Origin: Streptomyces beigongshangae
Lineage (GTDB): Bacteria > Actinomycetota > Actinomycetes > Streptomycetales > Streptomycetaceae
NCBI RefSeq assembly: GCF_019710745.1
Contig: NZ_JAHKJW010000029.1
Span: forward strand, 22,148-86,147
DNA: 64,000 nucleotides
Direction: 5' to 3'
The position numbers and the translations under genes are program-made. The notes under the pieces are model-generated. The model saw only the letters and a list, made by a program, of their open reading frames with translations. It was not told where the DNA came from and searched no databases. Positions within the stretch are counted from its first letter, which is position 1; the number at the start of each line of letters is the position of its first letter. Positions 30,677-39,307 of the stretch are shown here, in pieces.

Positions 30677-31432
30677 CTAGAACCCGTGCCGGGCGCCCCC
30701 GTCGACGGGCACCATGATCCCGGTCAGGTAGGACGCCGCGGGCGACAGCAGGAACGCGGCCGTCCGCCCGAACTCCTCCGGCGTCCCGTAGCGCCGCAAC
30801 GGGATCCGCGCCTCGTTGGCCGCCCGGGCGGCGGCGGGATCGGCCGCGTACCCGTCCAGCTCCCGTACGCGATCCGTGTCGATCCGTGCCGGAAGCAGCC
30901 CGACGACCCGGATGCCGCGCGGTCCGAGCTCGTCGGACAGGGACTTGGCGAACCCGGCGAGGCCGGGCCGCAGGCCGTTGGAGACGGTCAGCCCCGCGAT
31001 CGGCTCGTGCACCGACCCGGAGAGCACGAAGCCGATGACCCCGCCCTCGCCCAGTTCGGCGGCGGCCGCGCGGGCCAGCCGGACCGCGCCGAGGAAGACG
31101 GAGTCGAACGCGGACCGCCACTGCTCGTCCGTGGTGTCGGCGACGAAGCCGGGTGCCGGGCCGCCGACGCTGACGAGGATGCCGTCGAAGCCGCCGAAGC
31201 GCTCACGGGCGGCGGCGATCAGCCGCTCCGGCGCCGACGGGTCGGCGTTGTCCACGGCCACCCCGTGCGCGTCCGGGCCGAGCGCCGCCGCGGCCTCGGC
31301 CACCGTCTTCCCTTCGCGTCCGGTGACGACCACCTTCGCGCCGTCGCCGACGAGTTCCCGTGCGGCGGCGTGGCCCAGGCCGCGCGTTGCTCCGGTGACG
31401 ACGTAGACGCGGTCCTTCAGTCCGAGATCCAT
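30677..31432 (-). CDS. Atypical short-chain dehydrogenase/reductase lacking the catalytic Tyr
   Basis: A 251-residue SDR. The cofactor motif VVTGATRGLGHAAARELV lies at residues 11-28 and a D-N-A-D segment near 61. The usual NNAG is replaced by VSVGGPAPG, and where classical enzymes have Y-x-x-x-K this protein reads LTVSNGLRPGLAGFAKSL, so neither the tyrosine nor the lysine is at its place; Ser of FVLSGSVHEP remains. The Rossmann fold and the C-terminal YLTGIMVPVDGGARHGF are intact. It may bind nucleotide without standard redox catalysis. It starts 4 bp after the GH15 stop, so the two form an operon. Confidence 0.87.
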   Translation of the reverse strand: MDLGLKDRVYVVTGATRGLGHAAARELVGDGAKVVVTGREGKTVAEAAAALGPDAHGVAVDNADPSAPERLIAAARERFGGFDGILVSVGGPAPGFVADTTDEQWRSAFDSVFLGAVRLARAAAAELGEGGVIGFVLSGSVHEPIAGLTVSNGLRPGLAGFAKSLSDELGPRGIRVVGLLPARIDTDRVRELDGYAADPAAARAANEARIPLRRYGTPEEFGRTAAFLLSPAASYLTGIMVPVDGGARHGF

Positions 31433-31436
31433 GGCG

Positions 31437-33305
31437 CTATCCTCCCCCGTCCCCCGTCCCGTCCGCATCGGGCACCCCCGTCTTCCCGTGGTCGTCGAAC
31501 AGGGTGAGGGCGGTGCCCACCAGACCGATGTGGCTGAACGCCTGCGGGAAGTTGCCGAGCTGGTGCCCGGCCACGTGGTCGTACTCCTCCGCCAGCAGCC
31601 CCACGTCGTTGCGGAGCGCGACCAGCCGCTCGAACAGGTCGAGGGCCTCCTCCTTGCGGCCCGTCAGGTGCAGTGCGTCCGCGAGCCAGAACGAGCAGAC
31701 CAGGAACGAGCCCTCGCCGCCCGGCAGCCCGTCGACCTCCTCCAGGTCGGAGCCGTGCGGATCCGTGCCGTGCGGGTCGCCCTTGTCGCGGGCCACGCCG
31801 TAGCGGTGCACGAACCCGTCGCGGGCGAGTTCCGCGCGCACCGCGTCCACCGTGCCGATCACCCGTGGGTCGTCCGGCGGCAGGAAGCCGATGCGGGGGA
31901 TCAGCAGCAGCGCGGCGTCCAGCTCCCGGGAGCCGTAGGACTGGGTGAAGGTGTTGCGCTCGGGGTCGTAGCCGCGCTCGCACACCTCGCGGTGCACCTC
32001 GTCGCGCATCGCGCGCCACTTCTCCACGTCACCGTCCAGCCCGGGGTTCTCCTCCAGGGTGCGCACCGTGCGGTCGGCGGCCACCCAGGTCATCAGCTTC
32101 GAGTGGACGAAGTGACGGCGTCGGCCGCGCACCTCCCACAGCCCCTCGTCCGGCTTGCGCCAGGCCGAGTGCAGGAAGTCCATCAGGGCCTGGTGCAGCC
32201 GCCACATGTCCGGTTCGGCCGGCAGTCCCGCGTGCTGCGCCAGCGTGAGCGAGTCGATCACCTCGCCGTACACGTCGAGCTGGAGCTGCTCCACGGCGTC
32301 GTTGCCGATCCGCACCGGCGCCGAGCCGCGGAAGCCGGGCAGCCACGGCAGCTCGTACTCGGGGATCCGCCGCTCGCCCGCCAGGCCGTACATGATCTGG
32401 AGGTCCGCGGGATCGCCCGCGACCGCGCGCAGCAGCCAGTTGCGCCAGGCCTCCGCCTCCTCCTGGTAGCCGCACGCGAGCAGCGCGCCCAGCGTGAGCG
32501 TGGAGTCGCGCAGCCAGCAGTAGCGGTAGTCCCAGTTGCGGACGCCGCCGATCTCCTCGGGGAGCGAGGTCGTGGGGGCGGCGACGATACCGCCGCTCGG
32601 CGCGTAGGTGAGGGCCTTGAGGGTGATCAGGGAGCGGACGACCGCGTCGCGGTGCGGCCCGTCGTAGGTGCAGCGGGCCGCCCAGGCCCGCCAGTCGCCG
32701 ACGCTGTGCTCCAGCGCCTCGTACGGGTCGACGAGTTCGGGGCGCGGCTCGTGGGAGGGGTGCCAGGTCAGGACGAAGGCGACCCGTTCGCCCTCGTCGA
32801 CCGTGAACTCCGCGTACGTCCCGAAGTCCTCGCCCCAGGAGCGCACCTCGGGTTCGCTGCGCAGCCACGCCGAGTCCGGGCCCGCCACGGCCACCCGGTG
32901 GCCGTCCGACCTGCGCACCCACGGGACGACCGAGCCGTAGTCGAAGCGCAGCCGCAGGGTGCTGCGCAGGGTCACCCGGCCCTTGAGTCCCTCGACGATC
33001 CGGACGACGTCGGGGGCGCGGTCGCGCTGCGGCATCAGGTCGGTGACGCGGACCGAGCCCTCCTCGGTGTCCCACTCGGTGTCGAGGACGAGCGTGTCGG
33101 GGCGGTACGCCCTGCGCGTGCAGGTGTCCGCGCCCTTCGGCGCCATCCGCCAGTGCCCGTTGTCCTCGTCGCCCAGCAGCTTCGCGAAGCAGGCCGCCGA
33201 GTCGAACCGGGGCAGGCAGAGCCAGTCGATCGACCCGTCCCGCCCGACCAGGGCGGCGGTCTGGTGGTCGCCGATGAGCGCGTAGTCCTCGATGGAAGGG
33301 TGCAC
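31437..33305 (-). CDS. Glycoside hydrolase family 15 protein (glucoamylase/trehalase-like)
   Basis: A 622-residue cytoplasmic protein. An N-terminal beta-sandwich domain starts IEDYALIGDHQTAALVGRDG and contains IDWLCLPRFDS; the (alpha/alpha)6 catalytic domain begins with GGVRNWDYRYCWLRDSTLTL, the GH15 hallmark. Actinobacterial proteins of this type act as glucoamylases or trehalases; the substrate cannot be decided here. GTG at 33305 is preceded by GGGGAAG and matches the usual family start. It is followed 4 bp later by the atypical SDR gene. Confidence 0.9.
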   Translation of the reverse strand: MHPSIEDYALIGDHQTAALVGRDGSIDWLCLPRFDSAACFAKLLGDEDNGHWRMAPKGADTCTRRAYRPDTLVLDTEWDTEEGSVRVTDLMPQRDRAPDVVRIVEGLKGRVTLRSTLRLRFDYGSVVPWVRRSDGHRVAVAGPDSAWLRSEPEVRSWGEDFGTYAEFTVDEGERVAFVLTWHPSHEPRPELVDPYEALEHSVGDWRAWAARCTYDGPHRDAVVRSLITLKALTYAPSGGIVAAPTTSLPEEIGGVRNWDYRYCWLRDSTLTLGALLACGYQEEAEAWRNWLLRAVAGDPADLQIMYGLAGERRIPEYELPWLPGFRGSAPVRIGNDAVEQLQLDVYGEVIDSLTLAQHAGLPAEPDMWRLHQALMDFLHSAWRKPDEGLWEVRGRRRHFVHSKLMTWVAADRTVRTLEENPGLDGDVEKWRAMRDEVHREVCERGYDPERNTFTQSYGSRELDAALLLIPRIGFLPPDDPRVIGTVDAVRAELARDGFVHRYGVARDKGDPHGTDPHGSDLEEVDGLPGGEGSFLVCSFWLADALHLTGRKEEALDLFERLVALRNDVGLLAEEYDHVAGHQLGNFPQAFSHIGLVGTALTLFDDHGKTGVPDADGTGDGGG

Positions 33306-33478
33306 GTCTGCCAGCTTCCCGGGGTACCGGGTGATCAATCCCGGGGCACGGCGCGTCCGTCGCCACGTCCCGCCCGCGGACCGGGTTCCCGGAAAACGAA
33401 TTGTGTTTAAGAACGCGAACCCGGTGCACACGTTGGTTCTGACACAGTCTTTATACGACCAGGTAGGAGACACACATC

Positions 33479-33748
33479 ATGGGCATCATCGCCTGGATAC
33501 TCATCGGTCTGCTCGCGGGGATCATCGCCAAGGCGATCATGCCGGGCAAGGACCCGGGCGGCATCATCATCACGATGCTCATCGGTATCGCGGGCGGTCT
33601 CCTCGGTGGCTGGCTCGGCAAGGTGATCTTCGGCGTCGACTCCATCGACGGCTTCTTCGAGATCTCCACCTGGGTCGCGGCCATCGTCGGCTCGCTCATC
33701 CTGCTCGCCCTGTACCGGGTCATCACCGGCAAGCGCCGCCACGCCTGA
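33479..33748 (+). CDS. GlsB/YeaQ/YmgE family stress membrane protein
   Basis: An 89-residue protein with three hydrophobic helices and family hallmarks: IAWILIGLLAGIIAKAIMPG at the start, GIAGGLLGGWLGKVIF in the middle and a basic C-terminus (GKRRHA). These transglycosylase-associated membrane proteins respond to envelope stress; their molecular role is unknown. ATG at 33479 is preceded by AGGAG at about 10 bp. The AT-rich upstream stretch (33395-33470) is unusual for this genome and probably holds the promoter. A paralogue lies at 49803. Confidence 0.9.
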   Translation: MGIIAWILIGLLAGIIAKAIMPGKDPGGIIITMLIGIAGGLLGGWLGKVIFGVDSIDGFFEISTWVAAIVGSLILLALYRVITGKRRHA

Positions 33749-33778
33749 TCCGGCATACGCCTGATCGGACGTACGCAC

Positions 33779-33816
33779 AACGGCTCCGCCCTCCCGAACG
33801 GGAGGGCGGAGCCGTT
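33779..33816. terminator. Perfect 17-bp hairpin between convergent genes
   Basis: Residues 33779-33795 pair perfectly with 33800-33816 around a GAAC loop, and TTTCG follows on the plus strand. It lies between the GlsB-type gene and SURF1, which converge, so it can serve both. Confidence 0.9.
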
Positions 33817-33849
33817 TCGTGCCGCGCTTCGTCCCGGGCCGGCCCGGCC

Positions 33850-34641
33850 TCAGACCGTGGCGGGTTCCGCCTCCGGCGCGGGCTCGGCCGCGGCGGCCTC
33901 CCGGCGGTCCCGGTGCTCACGGCGGACCAGGACCACCCACCCCACGGGCACGCCCGCGGCGAAGAGCCACCACTGGATCGCGTACGCCATGTGGGGGCCG
34001 ATACCGCTGTGGTCGGGCTCGCCGATCAGCTCGGGCGTGCCGCCCTTCGGCTCCGGCGAGGTCAGCGCGACATAGCCGCCGAGGACCTGCCTGCCGAGCG
34101 CCTTCGCCTGCTGCTCGCTGTTGATCAGCATGACCATGCGGTCGGGGAGGCCGCTCACGTCCTTGATGCCGCTGCCGGCGGTCGTCTCGTCGGCCATCAG
34201 CCGGCCGGTGAGGGTGATCTCCCCCTCCGGCGGCGCGGGGATGCGCGGGAACTCGGTCTGCGCGCCGGCCGCCGGGATCCAGCCGCGGTTGACCAGCAGG
34301 ACCCGGCCGTCGTCCAGGACGAACGGCGTCAGCACATGGAAGCCGACCTCGTCGTCGGAGCTGGTGCGGCGGCGCACCACGACCTCGTCGGCGGTGTCGA
34401 AGGAGCCCTTCGCGGTCACCCGGCGGTACAGCTCCTCGCGCGCGACCGTCCGGCCCGGCGCGGTGAGCGATTCGGCGGGGACCGGTTCCGCGGCCAGCGA
34501 CTCGGAGATCACCCGGTTCAGCGCGACCTTGTGCTCGTGCCGGTGGAGCTGCCAGAAGCCCAGTTCGATCATCGTCGGGATGAGCGCGAGCATGATGAGG
34601 GTGAGGATCACCCACTGCCGGGACAACAGGAAGCGGTACAC
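33850..34641 (-). CDS. SURF1 family cytochrome oxidase assembly protein
   Basis: A 263-residue membrane protein. The start VYRFLLSRQWVILTLIMLAL and GFWQLHRHEHK form the first helix and the conserved WQ-x-x-R-like segment of SURF1; the periplasmic domain has VLLVNRGWIPAAG, and a second helix AYAIQWWLFAAGVPVGWVVL closes the fold with a basic tail. SURF1 helps heme-copper oxidase assembly. GTG at 34641 fits homologues beginning 'YRFLLSRQW'; a TTG at 34656 adds five residues. Confidence 0.9.
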   Translation of the reverse strand: MYRFLLSRQWVILTLIMLALIPTMIELGFWQLHRHEHKVALNRVISESLAAEPVPAESLTAPGRTVAREELYRRVTAKGSFDTADEVVVRRRTSSDDEVGFHVLTPFVLDDGRVLLVNRGWIPAAGAQTEFPRIPAPPEGEITLTGRLMADETTAGSGIKDVSGLPDRMVMLINSEQQAKALGRQVLGGYVALTSPEPKGGTPELIGEPDHSGIGPHMAYAIQWWLFAAGVPVGWVVLVRREHRDRREAAAAEPAPEAEPATV

Positions 34642-34690
34642 CCCACGACCGTACAACCGGGGCGCGGGGTGCGTTCGGTCGGGTACCGGG

Positions 34691-34924
34691 TCAGACCCTG
34701 TCGACGATCCCCGCTTTTCCCTCCGCCCGGGCGCAGTGCGCGCCGCAGTACCAGTGCCCCCCGGCGTCGACGCCCTGCCCGACGATCTGGACCCGGCAGT
34801 GCTCGCAGAGGGGTGCCATGCGGTGGATCGCGCAGGCGAAGCAGTCGAAGACGTGCACCGCGCCCTGCGCGTGCACCTCGAAGGTCATTCCGTAGCTGTT
34901 GCCGCACACTTCACATGTCGCCAT
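34691..34924 (-). CDS. Small zinc-ribbon protein
   Basis: A 77-residue protein with seven cysteines in paired arrangement: CEVCG at residues 4-8, CFAC at about 29-32, CEHC at about 40-43, and CGAHC near the C-terminus. The pattern predicts two treble-clef or ribbon zinc sites. The sequence MATCEVCGNSYGMTFEVHAQ is a conserved Streptomyces protein as I remember it, with no known function. ATG at 34924. It lies upstream of SURF1 on the same strand. Confidence 0.82.
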   Translation of the reverse strand: MATCEVCGNSYGMTFEVHAQGAVHVFDCFACAIHRMAPLCEHCRVQIVGQGVDAGGHWYCGAHCARAEGKAGIVDRV

Positions 34925-35018
34925 GCGCCACAGGGTGGGCCGTCGCGGCGGTCCGGGCGAGGGGGCCGCGGGCGAGTCGCCCGGCAATCACCCGTCCGTA
35001 CGGTCACTTCCCGTACGG

Positions 35019-36014
35019 TCATTTCTCCGACGCCGGTTCCACGTTCCCCAGGAGCTGTCCGAACGCCGCCTCGTCGACGACCGGCGTGCCGAACTGGCGC
35101 GCCTTGACCACCTTGGACGTACCCGAGTCCGGGTCGTTCGTGACGAGCAGGCTGGTCAGCCGGGACAGGCTCGTCGCGACGTGCAGCCCCGCCTCGACCG
35201 CACGGTCCTCCAGGAGGTCGCGCTCGGTCGAGGTGTCGCCGGAGAACGCGACCCGCATGCCCTGCTTGAGCTGCTTGCCCTGCTCGTACCTGCCGGGGTT
35301 CGGGAACGGGCAGGCGGGCCGCTTGCGGGAGGGGCGCCAGCTCCCCGAGGGATGGCCGCCGGGGGAGTGGCCGCCGGCCGGCCGTCCGGTGCGCGGCACC
35401 GCCCGGTCCGTCCACTCCGTCAGCGGCAGGCACTCCAGGAGCGGCAGCCGTACGCCGTCGCGCGCGGCGGCCCGCAGACTGGGCCGGAACGCCTCGGCGA
35501 GCACGCGCGCGTCGTCCAGCGCGTGGTGCGCGCGCCGCTGCACGACGCCGAAGTGCGCGGCCAGCGACTCCAGCTTGTGGTTGGCCAGCGGCAGGCGCAG
35601 CTCCTTGGACAGCGCGATGGTGCACAGCCGCTGGCGGACCGGCGCCTCGCGCTCCACGCGCGCGTACTCCCGCGCGATCATCGACCAGTCGAAGACGGCG
35701 TTGTGCGCGACGAGTACCCGCCCCTCCAGCCGGGACGCGAACTCCTCGGCGACGTCCCGGAACAGGGGCGCCCCTTCGAGGACGTCGCTCGTCAGGCCGT
35801 GGATCCACACCGGACCCGGGTCCCGCTCCGGGTTGACCAGCGTGTACCAGTGGTCCTCGACCTCGCCGCGCGCGTCCAGCCGGTAGACCGCGGCCGACAC
35901 TATGCGGTCGTCGCGGGCCAGTCCGGTGGTCTCCACGTCGACGACCGCGTACCCCGGTGGGTACGAGGCCGGCCACGGGACGGCGGACGGTGCGGTCTGA
36001 CGGTCTTCGAGCAT
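35019..36014 (-). CDS. DEDDh 3'-5' exonuclease with C-terminal BRCT-like domain
   Basis: A 331-residue protein. Residues 22-185 form a DnaQ-type exonuclease: Exo I VVDVETTGLARDDRI with the D-x-E pair, Exo II LVAHNAVFDWSMIAREYA, and Exo III HHALDDARVLAEAF with the H-x(4)-D signature. A Pro/Gly/Ser-rich linker with the CPFPNPGRYEQGKQLKQGM segment leads to a BRCT-like domain (MRVAFSGDTSTERDLLEDRA; SLLVTNDPDSGTSKVVKARQ). The layout fits a repair or proofreading exonuclease. ATG at 36014 is chosen; GTG at 36020 would add two residues. Confidence 0.9.
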   Translation of the reverse strand: MLEDRQTAPSAVPWPASYPPGYAVVDVETTGLARDDRIVSAAVYRLDARGEVEDHWYTLVNPERDPGPVWIHGLTSDVLEGAPLFRDVAEEFASRLEGRVLVAHNAVFDWSMIAREYARVEREAPVRQRLCTIALSKELRLPLANHKLESLAAHFGVVQRRAHHALDDARVLAEAFRPSLRAAARDGVRLPLLECLPLTEWTDRAVPRTGRPAGGHSPGGHPSGSWRPSRKRPACPFPNPGRYEQGKQLKQGMRVAFSGDTSTERDLLEDRAVEAGLHVATSLSRLTSLLVTNDPDSGTSKVVKARQFGTPVVDEAAFGQLLGNVEPASEK

Positions 36015-36269
36015 GGTCACCGAGGATAAGGGGCGCGACTGACATTTCTCTCCCCGGATCCGGACCCGGGGACGCCCCGGGGACGCCCCGGAACCGGATT
36101 CCGCGCCGCCCCCGCCCGCCCGCACCCCGGTCACCAGCGCCTTCGCCGGACGGACGGACCGTCCGCCCGAACCCGTGCGGTTCGTGCCCGCACGGCTATG
36201 GACCATTGCCGCGCCCGGTGCGACCGTGCTGCGCGCCTGGAATGCACGCGACGCGAAGGGCGGTACGGC

Positions 36270-37127
36270 ATGGCACGCGTACGGTACGGGGCGCGGACCG
36301 GGGCGGAGACCGCCGCCGCGCGCGCCGCCGCGTCCCGGTTGCCCGACATCTGGTCCACCGGGGTGGTGGCCGTCTGGGAGAGCGACCCGGACGCGGTCGC
36401 GGCGGTCCTGCCGCCTCCCCTGGAGCCCACGGGACGCCCGCTGGTGCGGGCGAACATCAGCAGGGTGGACCTGCCCGGACAGCCGCTGGGCGCGGGGTCG
36501 TTCGCGGTCGCCGCCGCGCACGACGGGATCGAGGGCTGGTACCCGCTGGTCATGCCGATGACCCGGGAGCGGGCCCTCGTCGGCGGCCGCGAGGTCTTCG
36601 GCGAGCCCAAGAAGCTCGGCGAGGTGACCGTCGAGCGCGACGGCCCCGCCGTACGCGCCGTGCTCGCCCGGCACGGCATCGCGTTCGTGGAGGTGCGCGG
36701 CGCCGTGAGCGGGCCGCTGCCGCTGCCCGGACCGGCGCGGAGGACCGACTTCTACTTCAAGTTCCTGCCCGCGGTGGACGGTTCGGGCGCGGACGGTTCG
36801 GGCTTCGACGCCGGTCCCGTCCTCGTGCACTGCGTGCGCGACGAGAAGGTGCGCAGGCTGGAGCGGATCACCGGGGAGGTCGTCCTGCGGGAGTCGGTGT
36901 ACGACCCCGTCGCGGACCTCCCGGTCCGCGCACTCGTCGGCATCACCCTGGGTGAGAGGACGACGGACCAGAAGGGCACCGTCGTCGCACGGGTGGACGC
37001 GCGGGCGCTGCTGCCGTACGTCCACCAGCGGTACGACGACCCCCGCCAGCTCCTCGACGCGCCCCCTGCGCCCCCGGTGTCCCCTGCGCCCCCGGTGTCC
37101 GCTGCGCCCGCCGAGGGAGGTGCCTGA
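36270..37127 (+). CDS. Acetoacetate decarboxylase family protein
   Basis: A 285-residue ADC-fold protein. The sequence REVFGEPKKLGEVTVERDG matches the acetoacetate decarboxylase segment in which a lysine next to a second lysine forms the Schiff base, and YPLVMPMTRERALVGGREVF fits the preceding conserved region. Many relatives act on bulkier substrates as decarboxylases, aldolases or dehydratases, so the substrate is open. The last 25 residues are Pro/Ala-rich (APPVSPAPPVSAAPAEGG), from short DNA repeats. The stop overlaps the SDR start (ATG within TGATG). First gene of a four-gene operon. Confidence 0.86.
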   Translation: MARVRYGARTGAETAAARAAASRLPDIWSTGVVAVWESDPDAVAAVLPPPLEPTGRPLVRANISRVDLPGQPLGAGSFAVAAAHDGIEGWYPLVMPMTRERALVGGREVFGEPKKLGEVTVERDGPAVRAVLARHGIAFVEVRGAVSGPLPLPGPARRTDFYFKFLPAVDGSGADGSGFDAGPVLVHCVRDEKVRRLERITGEVVLRESVYDPVADLPVRALVGITLGERTTDQKGTVVARVDARALLPYVHQRYDDPRQLLDAPPAPPVSPAPPVSAAPAEGGA

Positions 37128-38011
37128 TGGACCTGCGGGAAGGACAGGTCGCCGTCGTCACCGGTGCGGCGAGCGGCGTCGGGCTGGCCATGGCGCGGCG
37201 GTTCGCGGCCGAGGGGCTGAGGGTCGTCCTCGCCGACGTGGAGGAGGCCGCCCTGGAGGAGGCCGCCGCCGGACTGCGCGGGGACGGGGCCGCGGTGCAC
37301 GCGCGCGTGGTGGACGTCGGGGAGCGCGAGGAGGTCCTCGCGCTCGCCGAGGAGACGTACGGGAGGTTCGGCGCCGTGCACGTCCTGTGCAACAACGCCG
37401 GAGTCGGTTCGGGCGCCGAGGGCCGGATGTGGGAGCACGACCCGAACGACTGGAGGTGGGCGTTCGCGGTCAACGTGTGGGGCGTCTTCCACGGCATCCA
37501 GGCATTCGTCCCGCGGATGCTGGCCGGCGGCGGACCCGGCCACGTCGTCAACACCTCGTCCGCCGACGGCGGCATCGCACCCCTGCCCACGGCGTCCGTG
37601 TACGCCGTCACCAAGGCGGCCGTCGTGACGATGACCGAGTCCCTGTACGCGCACCTGAGGGCGGACCGCGCGCCCGTGGGGGCCTCCGTGCTCTTCCCCG
37701 GGCCGCACATGCTCCGTACGGGACTGTGGGAGTCGCACCGCAACCGGCCCGCGCGGTACGCCAAGCAGCGGCCCCGCAGGACCCCGTACCGCAGCCTCGG
37801 GCAGTGGGAGGCCGCGATGCGGGAGGCGGGGCGCGAGGTGCGGTTCACGCCGGTCGAGGAGGTCGCCGCCCTCGTCGTGGACGGCATCCGCGCGGACCGC
37901 TTCTGGCTGCTGCCCGAGAGCGAGCACGGCGACGCGCAGATCCGCGCGCGCTCGCAGTCGATGCTCGACCGCGCCGATCCGGCGTACCTGGAGAACTTCA
38001 TCCTGGACTGA
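37127..38011 (+). CDS. Short-chain dehydrogenase/reductase
   Basis: A 294-residue classical SDR: VAVVTGAASGVGLAMARRF for the nucleotide, DVxE-type ADVEEA indicating NAD(H) preference, CNNAGVGSG, the catalytic serine in VVNTSSADGGIAP, and Y-x-x-x-K in VYAVTKAAVVTMTES. An insert of about 25 residues after the active site (LWESHRNRPARYAKQRPRRT) probably shapes the substrate pocket. ATG at 37127 overlaps the upstream stop; the next gene begins 9 bp downstream. It probably reduces or oxidises a keto/hydroxy intermediate handled by the neighbouring enzymes. Confidence 0.9.
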   Translation: MDLREGQVAVVTGAASGVGLAMARRFAAEGLRVVLADVEEAALEEAAAGLRGDGAAVHARVVDVGEREEVLALAEETYGRFGAVHVLCNNAGVGSGAEGRMWEHDPNDWRWAFAVNVWGVFHGIQAFVPRMLAGGGPGHVVNTSSADGGIAPLPTASVYAVTKAAVVTMTESLYAHLRADRAPVGASVLFPGPHMLRTGLWESHRNRPARYAKQRPRRTPYRSLGQWEAAMREAGREVRFTPVEEVAALVVDGIRADRFWLLPESEHGDAQIRARSQSMLDRADPAYLENFILD

Positions 38012-38020
38012 GGAGCCCCT

Positions 38021-39307
38021 GTGGCCACTGCGACGGAGCCCTATCTGATCATCTCCTCCGACTGTCACGCCGGACTGCCCACCGAGGAGTACCGGCCCTA
38101 TCTGGAGGCCCGTTTCCACCGGGACTTCGACGAGTTCCTCGCGGGAGGGCGCCGCCGCCGCGAGGAGATGACCCGTCTCGGCATCCGCAACGAGGTCTTC
38201 GCCGACCGGTGGTTCCACGACAACGAGGAGGGCCTGCGCGGCGGCTGGGACACCGCGCAGCGCCTCAAGGAACTGGACGGCGACGGCGTGGCCGCCGAGG
38301 TGGTCTTCCCGGACGCCGACGCGGTGGACAGCCGCACCGCCGCGCCCTTCGGGGTGGGCCTCGGACTCTCCGGCGACCACGACCCCGACCTGGGCATGGC
38401 GGGCGCGCGGGCCCACAACCGGTGGCTCGCCGAGTTCGTCGGCGAACACCCCGAACGGCACTGCGGAGTCGCCCTGCTGCCCGTCACGGCACCCGTCGAC
38501 CGGGTCGTCGCCGAGGTGCGCCGGGCCAGGGAGTCGGGCCTCGGCGCCCTGATGATCCCCTCCATGTGGGTCGACAAGGAGCCCTACCACGACCGCCGTT
38601 ACGACCCGGTGTGGGCCGCGGCGGCCGAGTGCGGCATGCCGGTGCTCACCCACTCCGGGGCCGCGCCGCGCCACGAGTACGGGGACCACCTCGGCATCTA
38701 CGTGAGCGAGGTGACCTGGTGGCCCGCCCGGCCGCTCTGGTTCCTGCTCTGGTCGGGCGTCTTCGAACGGCACCCCGGACTGCGGTTCGGCGTGGCGGAG
38801 TCGGGGTGCTGGTGGCTGCCGAACCTGCTGTGGTTCATGGACCGGCTCTACCTCGGCGCGCACGGCGGCAAGAAGCTGTCCCCCTTCGCGGAGCTGCGGC
38901 GCCCGCCGCACGAGTACCTCGACCGCCAGGTCTTCGTCTGCGCGACCAACACCAAACGGCGCGAGCTGGCCCAGCGCTACGAGATCGGCGTCGACAACAT
39001 CCTGTGGGGCAGCGACTTCCCGCACCCCGAGGGCACCTGGCCCGACACGCGCGGATGGCTGGCACGGACCTTCCACGACATCCCGGTGGCGGAGACCCGC
39101 CGCATGCTGGGCCTCGCCGCCGCGGAGGTCTTCGGCTTCGACACCGGCAGGCTGGCCCCGCTCGCCCGGCGCATCGGCCCGACCCCGGCGGACCTCGGCC
39201 AGTGCGCGGACCAGCCGGCGGTGGAGGCGTCCTGGGCGCGCTCGCGCGAGGTGGGCCGCCACTGGCTGACGGACCACGACTTCCCGGTACTGGGGGTGAC
39301 CCCGTGA
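38021..39307 (+). CDS. Amidohydrolase family protein (first paralogue)
   Basis: A 428-residue amidohydrolase-related TIM barrel of the ACMSD/resorcylate-decarboxylase branch. It opens YLIISSDCHAGLPTEEYRPY; in this group the first metal ligands are often reduced to D/E-x-H, here DCH. Further landmarks are MPVLTHSGAAP, LRFGVAESGCWW and IGVDNILWGSDFPHPEGTWP, in which the aspartate of WGSDxPH is the usual catalytic residue. It could be a hydrolase or a metal-dependent decarboxylase. GTG at 38021; the stop overlaps the next gene start (GTGA). Confidence 0.87.
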   Translation: MATATEPYLIISSDCHAGLPTEEYRPYLEARFHRDFDEFLAGGRRRREEMTRLGIRNEVFADRWFHDNEEGLRGGWDTAQRLKELDGDGVAAEVVFPDADAVDSRTAAPFGVGLGLSGDHDPDLGMAGARAHNRWLAEFVGEHPERHCGVALLPVTAPVDRVVAEVRRARESGLGALMIPSMWVDKEPYHDRRYDPVWAAAAECGMPVLTHSGAAPRHEYGDHLGIYVSEVTWWPARPLWFLLWSGVFERHPGLRFGVAESGCWWLPNLLWFMDRLYLGAHGGKKLSPFAELRRPPHEYLDRQVFVCATNTKRRELAQRYEIGVDNILWGSDFPHPEGTWPDTRGWLARTFHDIPVAETRRMLGLAAAEVFGFDTGRLAPLARRIGPTPADLGQCADQPAVEASWARSREVGRHWLTDHDFPVLGVTP

